This document shows, piece by piece, positions 26,039 to 33,048 of a stretch of 64,000 nucleotides of DNA. The notes under the pieces are model-generated. The model made no database searches, was not told where the DNA came from, and worked only from the letters and a program-made list of their open reading frames with translations. The DNA comes from Kibdelosporangium aridum (GTDB lineage Bacteria; Actinomycetota; Actinomycetes; Mycobacteriales; Pseudonocardiaceae). The stretch lies in assembly GCF_900176515.1 (NCBI RefSeq), contig NZ_FWXV01000002.1, forward strand, positions 1,178,001 through 1,242,000, written 5' to 3'. Position numbers and translations under genes: made by a program. Each line of letters opens with the position of its first letter. The first letter of the stretch is position 1.

Positions 26039-26868
26039 GCCGCGGCCTCAGCCAACGCACGCGCGACCAGAGTCGCCGTGAGCTTCTTGCGGTATGCGCT
26101 GCTGCCGTGCCCGTCTGACGGCGGATCGACCTGTGCCGCGGCGGATTCTCCAGCCGCACGCCAGGTTTCCTCGTTCACGGGTTGGCCCGCCAAGTTCACG
26201 TCGACCACGTATGGCTGCTGGCCGACTCCGCCGAGCACGATCCGGGAGGTCAGGATCTCCTTCTCGGCGAGATCCAGCCGCGCACTCGCGGCCACGACCG
26301 CGAAGTCACCTTGTCGTTGGGAGAACTCGGTCAACGCCGCGTGCGGCGCCGGTTTGGGGAAGCGGACCTCGACGATCATCTCGTCCGGCTCGGTCGCGGT
26401 CATGAAGAAGCCGTGGAAGAACTCGTTCGCCGGGACTTCACGTCTCCCACGTGGTCCCTGCAGCACGATCTGCGCCTCGAGCAGAACCGCGAGGATGCAC
26501 CACTCGGCTGTGGAGTCGCCGTGCGCGATGCTGCCGCCGAACGTGCCACGGCAGCGGATGGGGTAGTGGCCGATCCACCTGGCGGCTTTCGACAGCACCT
26601 CGAAGCCGTCGATCTTGGCCGTCTCGACGGTCCGATGCCTGGTCAGCGCGCCGATTCGCAATCCTTTGGCGTCGCGTTCCAGGTAGTCGAGACCGGCGAT
26701 GCGGGTGATGTCCACCAGCGCGCTCGGCCGGGCGAGCCGGAAGTTCATCATCGCGACCAGGCTCTGCCCGCCGGCCAGGATCTTCGCATCCGGCCCGAGC
26801 TCGGCCAGTTGCGCGATCGTGTCGTTCACGTCGTACGCACGGTGATAGGTGAACGCCGCTGGCTTCAC
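26035..26868 (-). CDS. Molybdenum hydroxylase FAD subunit
   Basis: A 277-residue medium subunit of the CoxM/CutM type. The FAD-binding segments are AKILAGGQSLVAMMNFRLA (about 32-50) and CRGTFGGSIAHGDSTAEW (about 105-122). It passes electrons from the 2Fe-2S subunit to an external acceptor. The GTG at 26868 is chosen because GGAGGGA precedes it. An in-frame TTG at 26922 would cover the operator. It is the first gene of the operon FAD - large B - 2Fe-2S - large A - gntR, all joined by 4-bp overlaps. Confidence 0.93.
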   Translation of the reverse strand: MKPAAFTYHRAYDVNDTIAQLAELGPDAKILAGGQSLVAMMNFRLARPSALVDITRIAGLDYLERDAKGLRIGALTRHRTVETAKIDGFEVLSKAARWIGHYPIRCRGTFGGSIAHGDSTAEWCILAVLLEAQIVLQGPRGRREVPANEFFHGFFMTATEPDEMIVEVRFPKPAPHAALTEFSQRQGDFAVVAASARLDLAEKEILTSRIVLGGVGQQPYVVDVNLAGQPVNEETWRAAGESAAAQVDPPSDGHGSSAYRKKLTATLVARALAEAAA

Positions 26869-26888
26869 GGAACTCCCTCCGACAGACT

Positions 26889-26898
26889 TGGTATACCA
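26889..26898. promoter_or_regulatory. GntR operator in the divergent promoter of the Mo-hydroxylase and crotonase operons
   Basis: A perfect palindrome TGGTATACCA in the 39-bp gap between the divergent GTG (26868) and ATG (26908). One box this close to both starts could control both operons, including the regulator's own gene at the end of the leftward operon. Confidence 0.75.
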
Positions 26899-26907
26899 TA
26901 TTTCAGC

Positions 26908-27573
26908 ATGTGCCTGGTCCAAGAAAGATCTGACGACTTCTTGCGACTCAAACTGAACCGACCCGAGCAGCGCAATGCAATGGACGAAGCGACGGTGACC
27001 GCGCTGCTCGACGCGCTGTCAGCCGAGCCGTCCGTCCCGGTTCTCCTCGGCAGCACCGACCCGACGATCTTCTCCGCAGGCGCCGACCTGCGAGTCTCCG
27101 ACGCCGAACGCACGCGCCTGTCCGATCTGCTCTACCAGTGCTACGCGGTGATGATCACGCGCCCCGGTCCGGTGATCGCCGTGGCCTCCGGAGCGGCCGT
27201 CGGCGGCGGAGCACAGCTCGCGTCAGCCGCTGACCTGCGAATTTCCTCCTCCGGCGCCCGGTTCCGGTGGGTGGGACCCGGGCATGGGCTGGCCGTCGGC
27301 GCGTGGATCCTGCCGGCGTTGATCGGGCGAAGTGCGGCGATGGACTTGCTGCTGACTTCCCGATGGCTGGATGCTGAAGAGGCGCATCGACTGGGGTTCA
27401 CCACGCTCGCCGACGATCCGTGGGCGGCGGCCGAGCAGGCCGTCGCGCACATCGCCAGTCTCGTCAGCGACGCGGTCGCGCGGATCAAGGCAGTCACTGC
27501 GATGGAAGGCCTGCTGGAACGGCTGGACGCGGAACGGACGGGCAACAGTTCGAACTGGTCGGGGGCGGTATGA
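26908..27573 (+). CDS. Enoyl-CoA hydratase/isomerase-family protein
   Basis: A 221-residue crotonase-fold protein, shorter than the usual 255-260. The CoA-binding oxyanion-hole segments are present (TIFSAGADLRVS and GAAVGGGAQLASAADLRI). The region where catalytic Glu residues normally sit reads FRWVGPGHGLAVGAW without an obvious acid, so a hydratase reaction is not assured, and isomerase or C-C-cleaving activities occur in the same fold. The ATG at 26908 lies 10 bp after the operator. The stop overlaps the next gene as ATGA, linking it to the ligase-amidase. Confidence 0.85.
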   Translation: MCLVQERSDDFLRLKLNRPEQRNAMDEATVTALLDALSAEPSVPVLLGSTDPTIFSAGADLRVSDAERTRLSDLLYQCYAVMITRPGPVIAVASGAAVGGGAQLASAADLRISSSGARFRWVGPGHGLAVGAWILPALIGRSAAMDLLLTSRWLDAEEAHRLGFTTLADDPWAAAEQAVAHIASLVSDAVARIKAVTAMEGLLERLDAERTGNSSNWSGAV

Positions 27574-29984
27574 GTATCGCGTGGAGCGAGGAGTCGTGGC
27601 GGGTCCACCTTCCTGACGTGTCCGATCCGCTCGCTTACGTGCAATCGCTTGGCGCTTCGACGATTCCCCTGCTCGCTCAGGCCAGCGCCACCCGCTACCC
27701 GGCGAAACTCGCGTTGGAGATCGACGGTGTCTCGATCACGCATGGGGAGTTGGACGCTGCGGCCGCCTCGGCTGCGGGCTGGTTCGCCGCGCGCTACTCG
27801 CCTGGGACACGGATAGTGCTCGTCGGGCCCTCGTCGGTGGGGTTTGTGCGGTGCTACTTGGGGGCGTTACGCGCGGGCATGATCGTCGTGCTCGCCAACC
27901 CGGCGTACACGTCCGCTGAGCTGTTACATCTGGTCGCCGACTCGGGCGCTTCGTTGACGCTCTCGGATTTCGATGTCCCGGTGGGAGATCCCATCGAACC
28001 GGTCGGCGCACCCGACGACGTGGCGTTGCTCGCCTACACCTCCGGGACGACTGGTAAGCCGAAGGGCGTTCCGCTGACTCATCGGAACATCCTGACCTCG
28101 ATCCGGTCCGCGATGGCCGCGTGGCGGTGGTCGTCCGACGACGTCCTGACGCATGCATTGCCGTTGTTCCACCAGCACGGGCTCAGCGGTGTGCACGCGA
28201 CGCTGTTCGCCGGGTCGTCCGCGCGGATCTTCTCGAAGTTCTCGGACTCGCTTGTCACCTCGATGCGCACGGCGTCGGTGTTGATGGCTGTGCCGACGAT
28301 CTACTCGCGGCTGGTGTCCTCGCCAGACGCGTTCTCCGGCTTGCGCTTGTGTATCTGCGGTTCCGCTCCGCTGAGCTCCGCGTTGGCGGCGCAGCTGCCG
28401 CGAGTGCCGTTGGTTCGTTACGGCACAACAGAATCCGGGCTGGACACGTCCAATCCGCTTGATTCACCACGCGGTGACACGGTCGGAATTCCGTTGCCTG
28501 GCGTGCATGTCCGGCTGGAGCAGGAGGAGATCCAGTTACGCGGGCCCCAGGTGTTCTCCGGATATTGGGGCGATGCCGAGGATCCGTTCACGCCGGACGG
28601 CTGGTTCAAGACCGGGGATCTCGGTGCGATCGTCGACGGGCATCTGGTGATCAAGGGCCGCAGCAAGGAACTCGTCATCACCGGCGGGATGAACGTGTAC
28701 CCGCGGGAAGTCGAGCTCGCGCTTGAGGAGCATCCCGCGGTGGTGGAGGCGGCCGTCGCCGGGTTGCCCGATCCGCAGTGGGGCGAGCAAGTGACCGCTT
28801 GGGTCGTCACCCGCGAACCCGCTGATCTCGCCACACACGCCCGGTCGCTGCTGGCGCCGTACAAGGTGCCGAAGCAGTTCTTCGAGGTGCAGTCGTTGCC
28901 GCGCAACCACATGGGCAAGATCGACCGCAAACGCTTGGCTTCTCCCGTTCGACGGGCTGTGGACCTTGGCGCGTTCGTCTCGGTTTCCGGTGCTGAGACC
29001 GGGATCCCGGTCGCGGTCAAGGACAACATCGGCCCGGAGGCCACGGTCTGGCAGCGTCTTGTCGAGGCTGGCTGCTTCGAGATGGGCCGGACGACGATGC
29101 CGGAACTGGCGTATTCGGTGATGACGCCCGGGTGCGTGAACCCCTGGGATCCTTCGCGGCACGCGGGCGGGTCCAGTGGCGGGTCCGCTGTCGCTGTCGC
29201 CGTGGGTGCCGTGAGGTACGCACTCGGCACCGACACCGGCGGATCGATCCGCATTCCCGCAGGCCTGTGCGGTGTCGCTGGGCTGCGACCGACTTACGGC
29301 GTGCTGCCGATGGACGGCATCAAGCCGTTGGCGCCTTCACTGGACACGGTCGGCCCGATCTCGTTGACCGCAGCGGACTGCCTGTGGATGTTCACAGCCA
29401 TGGGCGGCGTCGCCGGGCCTGTGCCGTCGTCGTTCCGGGTCGGCTACAGCCTTCGGTTCTGCTCTCACGAGGTGCGATCCGTGCTTGAGGCCACGATGGC
29501 CGCTCTGCCGGACGTTTCCTTCACCGAGGTGGAGATTCCGGACGCCCGGTTCGCCGCGTCCTCGCTGATGCAGTCGGAGGCACGCTCGCTCTACTGGTCC
29601 AGTCGCGATTCGCTGTCGCCGCACCTGGTCGAGGTGCTGGAGCCGTCGTCGCCGGTTGTGGAGTTCCCGCCTTGGACGTTCCCAACTGAGTTGGACGCAA
29701 TCTTGTTGCCCGTCACGCCATTGCCCGCGGCGCCGTTGGGTACCGATGGGTTGGAGAACAAATACTTCCGCTTCACCGCATTGGCCTCGATCACCGGTTT
29801 GCCCGCTTTGTCGGTGCCTGCGGGACTTGCCGACGGCCTGCCCGTCGGCGCCCAACTGGTCGGCGCACGGGGTTCGGAGGCAACGTTGTGCCAGCTCGGG
29901 ACCATGATCGAGGGGACACCGGCCGGATTGACCCTCGCTTCCGCCCGAGCAGATCTGGTATACCAAATATCACGCCCGAGGTGA
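27570..29984 (+). CDS. Acyl-CoA ligase fused to an amidase-signature domain
   Basis: An 804-residue two-domain protein. Residues 1-460 are a complete AMP-forming acyl-CoA ligase: P-loop-like YTSGTTGKPKG at 156-166, the GTTESG box, the hinge KTGDLG and the catalytic lysine K450 in NHMGKIDRK. Residues about 465-804 are an amidase-signature domain with K484 (IPVAVKDN), the Gly-Ser loop GGSSGGSA at 533-540 and the nucleophile S559 in GTDTGGSIRIP, so the Lys-Ser-Ser triad is intact. The amidase part is short (about 340 residues rather than about 450-500). It lacks the N-terminal helices and about 20 residues between the catalytic Lys and the Ser loop. No stop or frameshift separates the halves. 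I infer amide hydrolysis followed by CoA activation in one polypeptide. The operator of the next gene lies within its last codons. Confidence 0.88.
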   Translation: MSIAWSEESWRVHLPDVSDPLAYVQSLGASTIPLLAQASATRYPAKLALEIDGVSITHGELDAAAASAAGWFAARYSPGTRIVLVGPSSVGFVRCYLGALRAGMIVVLANPAYTSAELLHLVADSGASLTLSDFDVPVGDPIEPVGAPDDVALLAYTSGTTGKPKGVPLTHRNILTSIRSAMAAWRWSSDDVLTHALPLFHQHGLSGVHATLFAGSSARIFSKFSDSLVTSMRTASVLMAVPTIYSRLVSSPDAFSGLRLCICGSAPLSSALAAQLPRVPLVRYGTTESGLDTSNPLDSPRGDTVGIPLPGVHVRLEQEEIQLRGPQVFSGYWGDAEDPFTPDGWFKTGDLGAIVDGHLVIKGRSKELVITGGMNVYPREVELALEEHPAVVEAAVAGLPDPQWGEQVTAWVVTREPADLATHARSLLAPYKVPKQFFEVQSLPRNHMGKIDRKRLASPVRRAVDLGAFVSVSGAETGIPVAVKDNIGPEATVWQRLVEAGCFEMGRTTMPELAYSVMTPGCVNPWDPSRHAGGSSGGSAVAVAVGAVRYALGTDTGGSIRIPAGLCGVAGLRPTYGVLPMDGIKPLAPSLDTVGPISLTAADCLWMFTAMGGVAGPVPSSFRVGYSLRFCSHEVRSVLEATMAALPDVSFTEVEIPDARFAASSLMQSEARSLYWSSRDSLSPHLVEVLEPSSPVVEFPPWTFPTELDAILLPVTPLPAAPLGTDGLENKYFRFTALASITGLPALSVPAGLADGLPVGAQLVGARGSEATLCQLGTMIEGTPAGLTLASARADLVYQISRPR
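29956..29965. promoter_or_regulatory. GntR operator inside the end of the ligase-amidase gene
   Basis: A perfect TGGTATACCA, followed by AAATATCA, overlaps codons near the ligase-amidase stop and lies 29 bp before the SDR ATG. The AT-rich flank matches that of the other boxes, suggesting a separate promoter for the SDR-CoxG pair. Confidence 0.65.
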
Positions 29985-29994
29985 GGAGTGGTTC

Positions 29995-30792
29995 ATGGAC
30001 CTGCAGCTGACGGACAAAGTCGCCTTCGTGACCGGAGCCAGCAAGGGCATCGGCCGGGCGGTCGCCGAACACCTCGCCGCCGAGGGGGCGGACGTGGTGA
30101 TCACCGCGCGGACGGCGGAATCCCTTGAGGTGACCGCGAAGGAGATCGCCGCCGCGAGCGGCCGGACAGTCGTGCCGATGGCGGGCGACATGAGCAAGTC
30201 CGAGGACGTCGAGCGCTGCGTCGCAGCCACTTTGGAACGCTTCGGCCGGATCGACACGCTGGTCACGTGCGCCGGAAGCTCGCCGGGCGGCCTGCTCGAG
30301 GAGCTGACCGAAGAGCAGTGGATGTCCAGCCTGAACCTGAAGTTCATGGGCTACGTGCGGTCAGTGCGCGCGGTCATCCCGCACATGAAGGAGCGCGGCT
30401 CGGGTTCCATCGTGCTCGTCGTCGGCAACGACGGCCTCAAGCCAAGCTACTGGGAGCTGACCGCGGGCGTCGCCAACGCCGCCGACATCAACTTCGCGTC
30501 GTCCATCGCCGAGCAGTACGGCCGCTACGGTGTCCGCGTGAACACGGTCAACCCGGGCCCGGTGAACACAGACCGTTGGGACACCTTGGAAAAGGCGTTC
30601 GCGCGGGACAAGAAGGTCGACCAGGCCCGTGCGCACGAGCTGGCCACCAGCTCGATCCCGTTCGGCCGGATCTGTGAGCCCGACGAGGTCGCGGCACTGG
30701 TCGCGTTCCTGGCGTCGCCGAAGGCTAGCTTCATCAACGGCGCTCACATCCCCGTCGACGGCGGGCAACGTAAGGCATTGATGGACATCTGA
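29995..30792 (+). CDS. SDR-fold oxidoreductase lacking the usual YxxxK pair
   Basis: A 265-residue Rossmann protein. The cofactor motif is TGASKGIGRAVAEHL, the adenine-site CAGSSPGG replaces NNAG, and the C-terminus IPVDGGQRK is standard for SDRs. Aligning the conserved RVNTVNPGPVNT block with FabG places Ala where the catalytic Tyr should be and Asn where the Lys should be (segment TAGVANAADINF). The catalytic Ser position (GND) is also altered. It may be a non-classical SDR or a binding or scaffold protein. The first gene after an operator copy, it overlaps the CoxG-like gene (TGATG). Confidence 0.85.
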   Translation: MDLQLTDKVAFVTGASKGIGRAVAEHLAAEGADVVITARTAESLEVTAKEIAAASGRTVVPMAGDMSKSEDVERCVAATLERFGRIDTLVTCAGSSPGGLLEELTEEQWMSSLNLKFMGYVRSVRAVIPHMKERGSGSIVLVVGNDGLKPSYWELTAGVANAADINFASSIAEQYGRYGVRVNTVNPGPVNTDRWDTLEKAFARDKKVDQARAHELATSSIPFGRICEPDEVAALVAFLASPKASFINGAHIPVDGGQRKALMDI

Positions 30793-31430
30793 TGAAGCTG
30801 ACCAACGAAGTCCACATCGCTCAGGACCCGGCGAAGGTCTTCTCGACCTTGCTGGACGTCGAGCGGGTGTCCGGGTGCATGCCTGGCAGCAGACTGACCG
30901 GACGTGTGGACGACTCGACGTACGCCGGCGAAGTGAAGGTGAAAGTCGGACCGCTCGGGGTTTCCTACACCGGCACAGTGAAGTTCCTGTCGGTGGACGA
31001 GGCCTCCCGGACCGCGGTGCTGAAGGCCTCCGGCCGCGAACAGCACGGCCAGGGCAACGCCGACGCGCACGTGACGGCTCGCGTCGTGCCCGACGGCTCC
31101 GGCTCGAAGGTGTCGATCGAGACGGACCTGATGATCCGCGGCAAGGTGGCCCAGTTCGGCCGGGGCGTGATCGGCGAGGTGTCGCAGCGACTGATCGACC
31201 AGTTCGCCAAGAACGTGGAGAACTCCTTCGCCACCAACGGTTCCCCGGCTCCGGCTGCTGCTGCCGCTGCCGTCGCCGAGCCTGAGGCGATGGACGGCGC
31301 GGCGCTGGTTCTGCAGCCGCTGCTGAAGCGCGTCGCCCCCGTCGCGGCTGGCGTGGCCCTTGGTCTGCTCGCCGGACTGTTCCTCAAGCGGCAACCTCGC
31401 GTGATCGAGGTGATCATCCGCCACGAGTAG
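30792..31430 (+). CDS. CoxG-like SRPBCC protein with C-terminal membrane anchor
   Basis: A 212-residue protein. Residues 1-145 form an SRPBCC/CoxG domain (opening MKLTNEVHIAQDPAKVFSTL, then CMPGSRL), followed by an Ala/Pro-rich linker (about 153-170) and a transmembrane helix at about 184-202 (APVAAGVALGLLAGLFL) with a basic end. CoxG proteins accompany molybdenum hydroxylases such as CO dehydrogenase and are thought to connect the enzyme with the membrane quinone pool. Its presence suggests that the two Mo-hydroxylases deliver electrons to menaquinone. The ATG overlaps the SDR stop. Confidence 0.88.
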   Translation: MKLTNEVHIAQDPAKVFSTLLDVERVSGCMPGSRLTGRVDDSTYAGEVKVKVGPLGVSYTGTVKFLSVDEASRTAVLKASGREQHGQGNADAHVTARVVPDGSGSKVSIETDLMIRGKVAQFGRGVIGEVSQRLIDQFAKNVENSFATNGSPAPAAAAAAVAEPEAMDGAALVLQPLLKRVAPVAAGVALGLLAGLFLKRQPRVIEVIIRHE

Positions 31431-31440
31431 CGTCGGCGGT

Positions 31441-32130
31441 ATGGTCCCGATCGTCCTGGTTCACGGCATCCGCGCGAACGCGGGTGCCTGGGCCACTTTC
31501 GACTTCGGCCTGGCCGTCGACTTGCCCGGGCACGGCAAGCGCCTCGGCGACACGTTCACCATGGCGGCGGCAGTGTCTGTCGTTTCGGATGCGATCGACG
31601 CCTTGGGCGGCAGGGCGTTGGTCGTCGGCCACTCGCTGGGCGGTTACGTCTCGATGGCCACCGCCGCCGCGCGCCCCTCGCGCGTGGCAGGCCTCATCGT
31701 TGCGGGCGCGACGGCGATCCCTAGTCGCGCCGCCACAGCACCATTCCTGGTCATGCACAAGGTCCTCACCAGCCTTCCCGACGGCGGCGACGGCCTGACC
31801 CGCCGCATCCTGAACTCCGTGCTGCCGCCCGACGTGGCCAAGTTCGCAACAACCGGCCCCTTCGCCACGTCCGCGATGCCCTCCGTCGTGGCGGCTCTAC
31901 GCGCGTTCGACCCGCTCTCCGCGATGTCGAGCTACCCCGGGCCGACGTGGTTCATCAACGGCGGCCACGACCACCTGCGCATACATGAGCGCAAGTTCCT
32001 TGCCGCAGCACAGAACGGCCGGTTGATCGTGATCCCAGGCACCGGCCACTACCTGCCCATGACCCACCCAAAGCTCTTCGCCCGGCACGTCATGGACGTC
32101 GCCGCAGTGGTGGGTTCAAGCCACCGCTGA
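31441..32130 (+). CDS. Alpha/beta hydrolase
   Basis: A 229-residue alpha/beta hydrolase with the oxyanion motif VLVHGIRANAGAW, nucleophile GHSLGG, acid in NGGHDHLR and histidine in GTGHYLPM. It starts 10 bp after the CoxG-like gene and may be cotranscribed, but no specific link to the regulon is visible. It is short for the family, with a reduced cap, which favours a small ester or lactone substrate. Confidence 0.8.
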   Translation: MVPIVLVHGIRANAGAWATFDFGLAVDLPGHGKRLGDTFTMAAAVSVVSDAIDALGGRALVVGHSLGGYVSMATAAARPSRVAGLIVAGATAIPSRAATAPFLVMHKVLTSLPDGGDGLTRRILNSVLPPDVAKFATTGPFATSAMPSVVAALRAFDPLSAMSSYPGPTWFINGGHDHLRIHERKFLAAAQNGRLIVIPGTGHYLPMTHPKLFARHVMDVAAVVGSSHR

Positions 32131-32217
32131 ACCCTGCCGGAAATTGGTTGACTACGGCGCCGCGTCGCTGACGCTCCGGCCGCGACCGAACAGCTCGGAG
32201 AGATCGTTTACAGCCGG

Positions 32218-32251
32218 AAGGGGTGCCTCCCGTGATCGGGAAGCACCCCTT
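32218..32251 (-). terminator. Terminator-like hairpin after tRNA-Gly
   Basis: Nine-bp arms AAGGGGTGC (32218-32226) and GCACCCCTT (32243-32251), plus an inner CCCG-TGAT-CGGG hairpin, lie about 20 bp past the tRNA 3' end and downstream of the convergent hydrolase gene. It can serve both directions. No T-run is present. Confidence 0.65.
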
Positions 32252-32271
32252 CTGACCTGCTAAAACCTTTA

Positions 32272-32345
32272 TGGAGCGGATGACGGGAATCGAACCCGCG
32301 TATTCAGCTTGGGAAGCTGATGTTCTACCATTGAACTACATCCGC
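32272..32345 (-). tRNA. tRNA-Gly (anticodon CCC)
   Basis: Read on the minus strand, the gene folds into a full cloverleaf: acceptor GCGGATG/CATCCGC, D-arm containing AGTTCAATGGTAGAAC, anticodon stem TCAGC/GCTGA with loop TTCCCAA (anticodon CCC), T-loop GGTTCGATTCC and an encoded CCA end. It closely matches the sequence pattern of bacterial tRNA-Gly(CCC). Confidence 0.96.
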
Positions 32346-32401
32346 GAACGCCTGACCGAGCATACACAACATCAGCTGCCGGGCGCAGCTAGGGTGTGGG
32401 C

Positions 32402-32995
32402 GTGCTGCTGAGTGATCGTGATCTGTCCAAGGAGCTCGATTCGGGACGGCTGGGCCTTGAGCCCTACGACCCGGCGATGCTTCAGCCCTCGAGCATCGAC
32501 GTGCGTCTCGACCGGTTCTTCCGGGTGTTCGACAACACCAAGTACACGCACATCGATCCCGCGCTGCAGCAGGACGAGCTGACGTCCCTGGTCGAGCAGC
32601 AGGGGGACGACCCGTTCGTGCTGCACCCGGGCGAGTTCGTGCTGGGGTCGACCTTCGAGTTCGTGACGCTGCCGGACGACCTCGCCGGCCGGTTGGAGGG
32701 CAAGTCCTCGCTCGGCCGCCTCGGGTTGCTCACGCACTCGACCGCCGGGTTCATCGACCCGGGGTTCTCCGGGCACATCACCCTTGAGCTGTCGAACGTC
32801 GCGAACCTGCCGATCACCTTGTGGCCGGGCATGAAGATCGGGCAGCTCTGCCTCTTCCGGCTGTCCAGCGCCGCTGAGCACCCGTACGGCTCGCAGAAGG
32901 CCGGGTCGCGCTACCAGGGGCAGCGGGGACCGACGCCGTCAAGGGCGTACCTCAACTTTCACCGGGTCGACACCAGCCGCGACACAAGCGGGTGA
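32402..32995 (+). CDS. dcd: dCTP deaminase
   Basis: A 197-residue enzyme starting with the family N-terminus (GTG)[16 protein letters not shown]. It contains [15 protein letters not shown], the catalytic Glu segment [21 protein letters not shown], and the C-terminal [17 protein letters not shown] lid that closes over the nucleotide. It converts dCTP to dUTP, and many actinobacterial members make dUMP directly (bifunctional). The sequence alone does not decide which. The GTG at 32402 is chosen over 32396 by the usual M-L-L-S-D start. Confidence 0.96.
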   Translation: MLLSDRDLSKELDSGRLGLEPYDPAMLQPSSIDVRLDRFFRVFDNTKYTHIDPALQQDELTSLVEQQGDDPFVLHPGEFVLGSTFEFVTLPDDLAGRLEGKSSLGRLGLLTHSTAGFIDPGFSGHITLELSNVANLPITLWPGMKIGQLCLFRLSSAAEHPYGSQKAGSRYQGQRGPTPSRAYLNFHRVDTSRDTSG

Positions 32996-33048
32996 AGTAG
33001 CGGCGGAACGGATGTCCGCAGCGGCGTTCGCTGACAAACTCGGCTGGT

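Noticed and set aside
18036..32345. Catabolic cluster as a mobile island next to tRNA-Gly
   Set aside because: There is no integrase, no direct repeat of the tRNA end visible, and no terminal repeat at the left edge.
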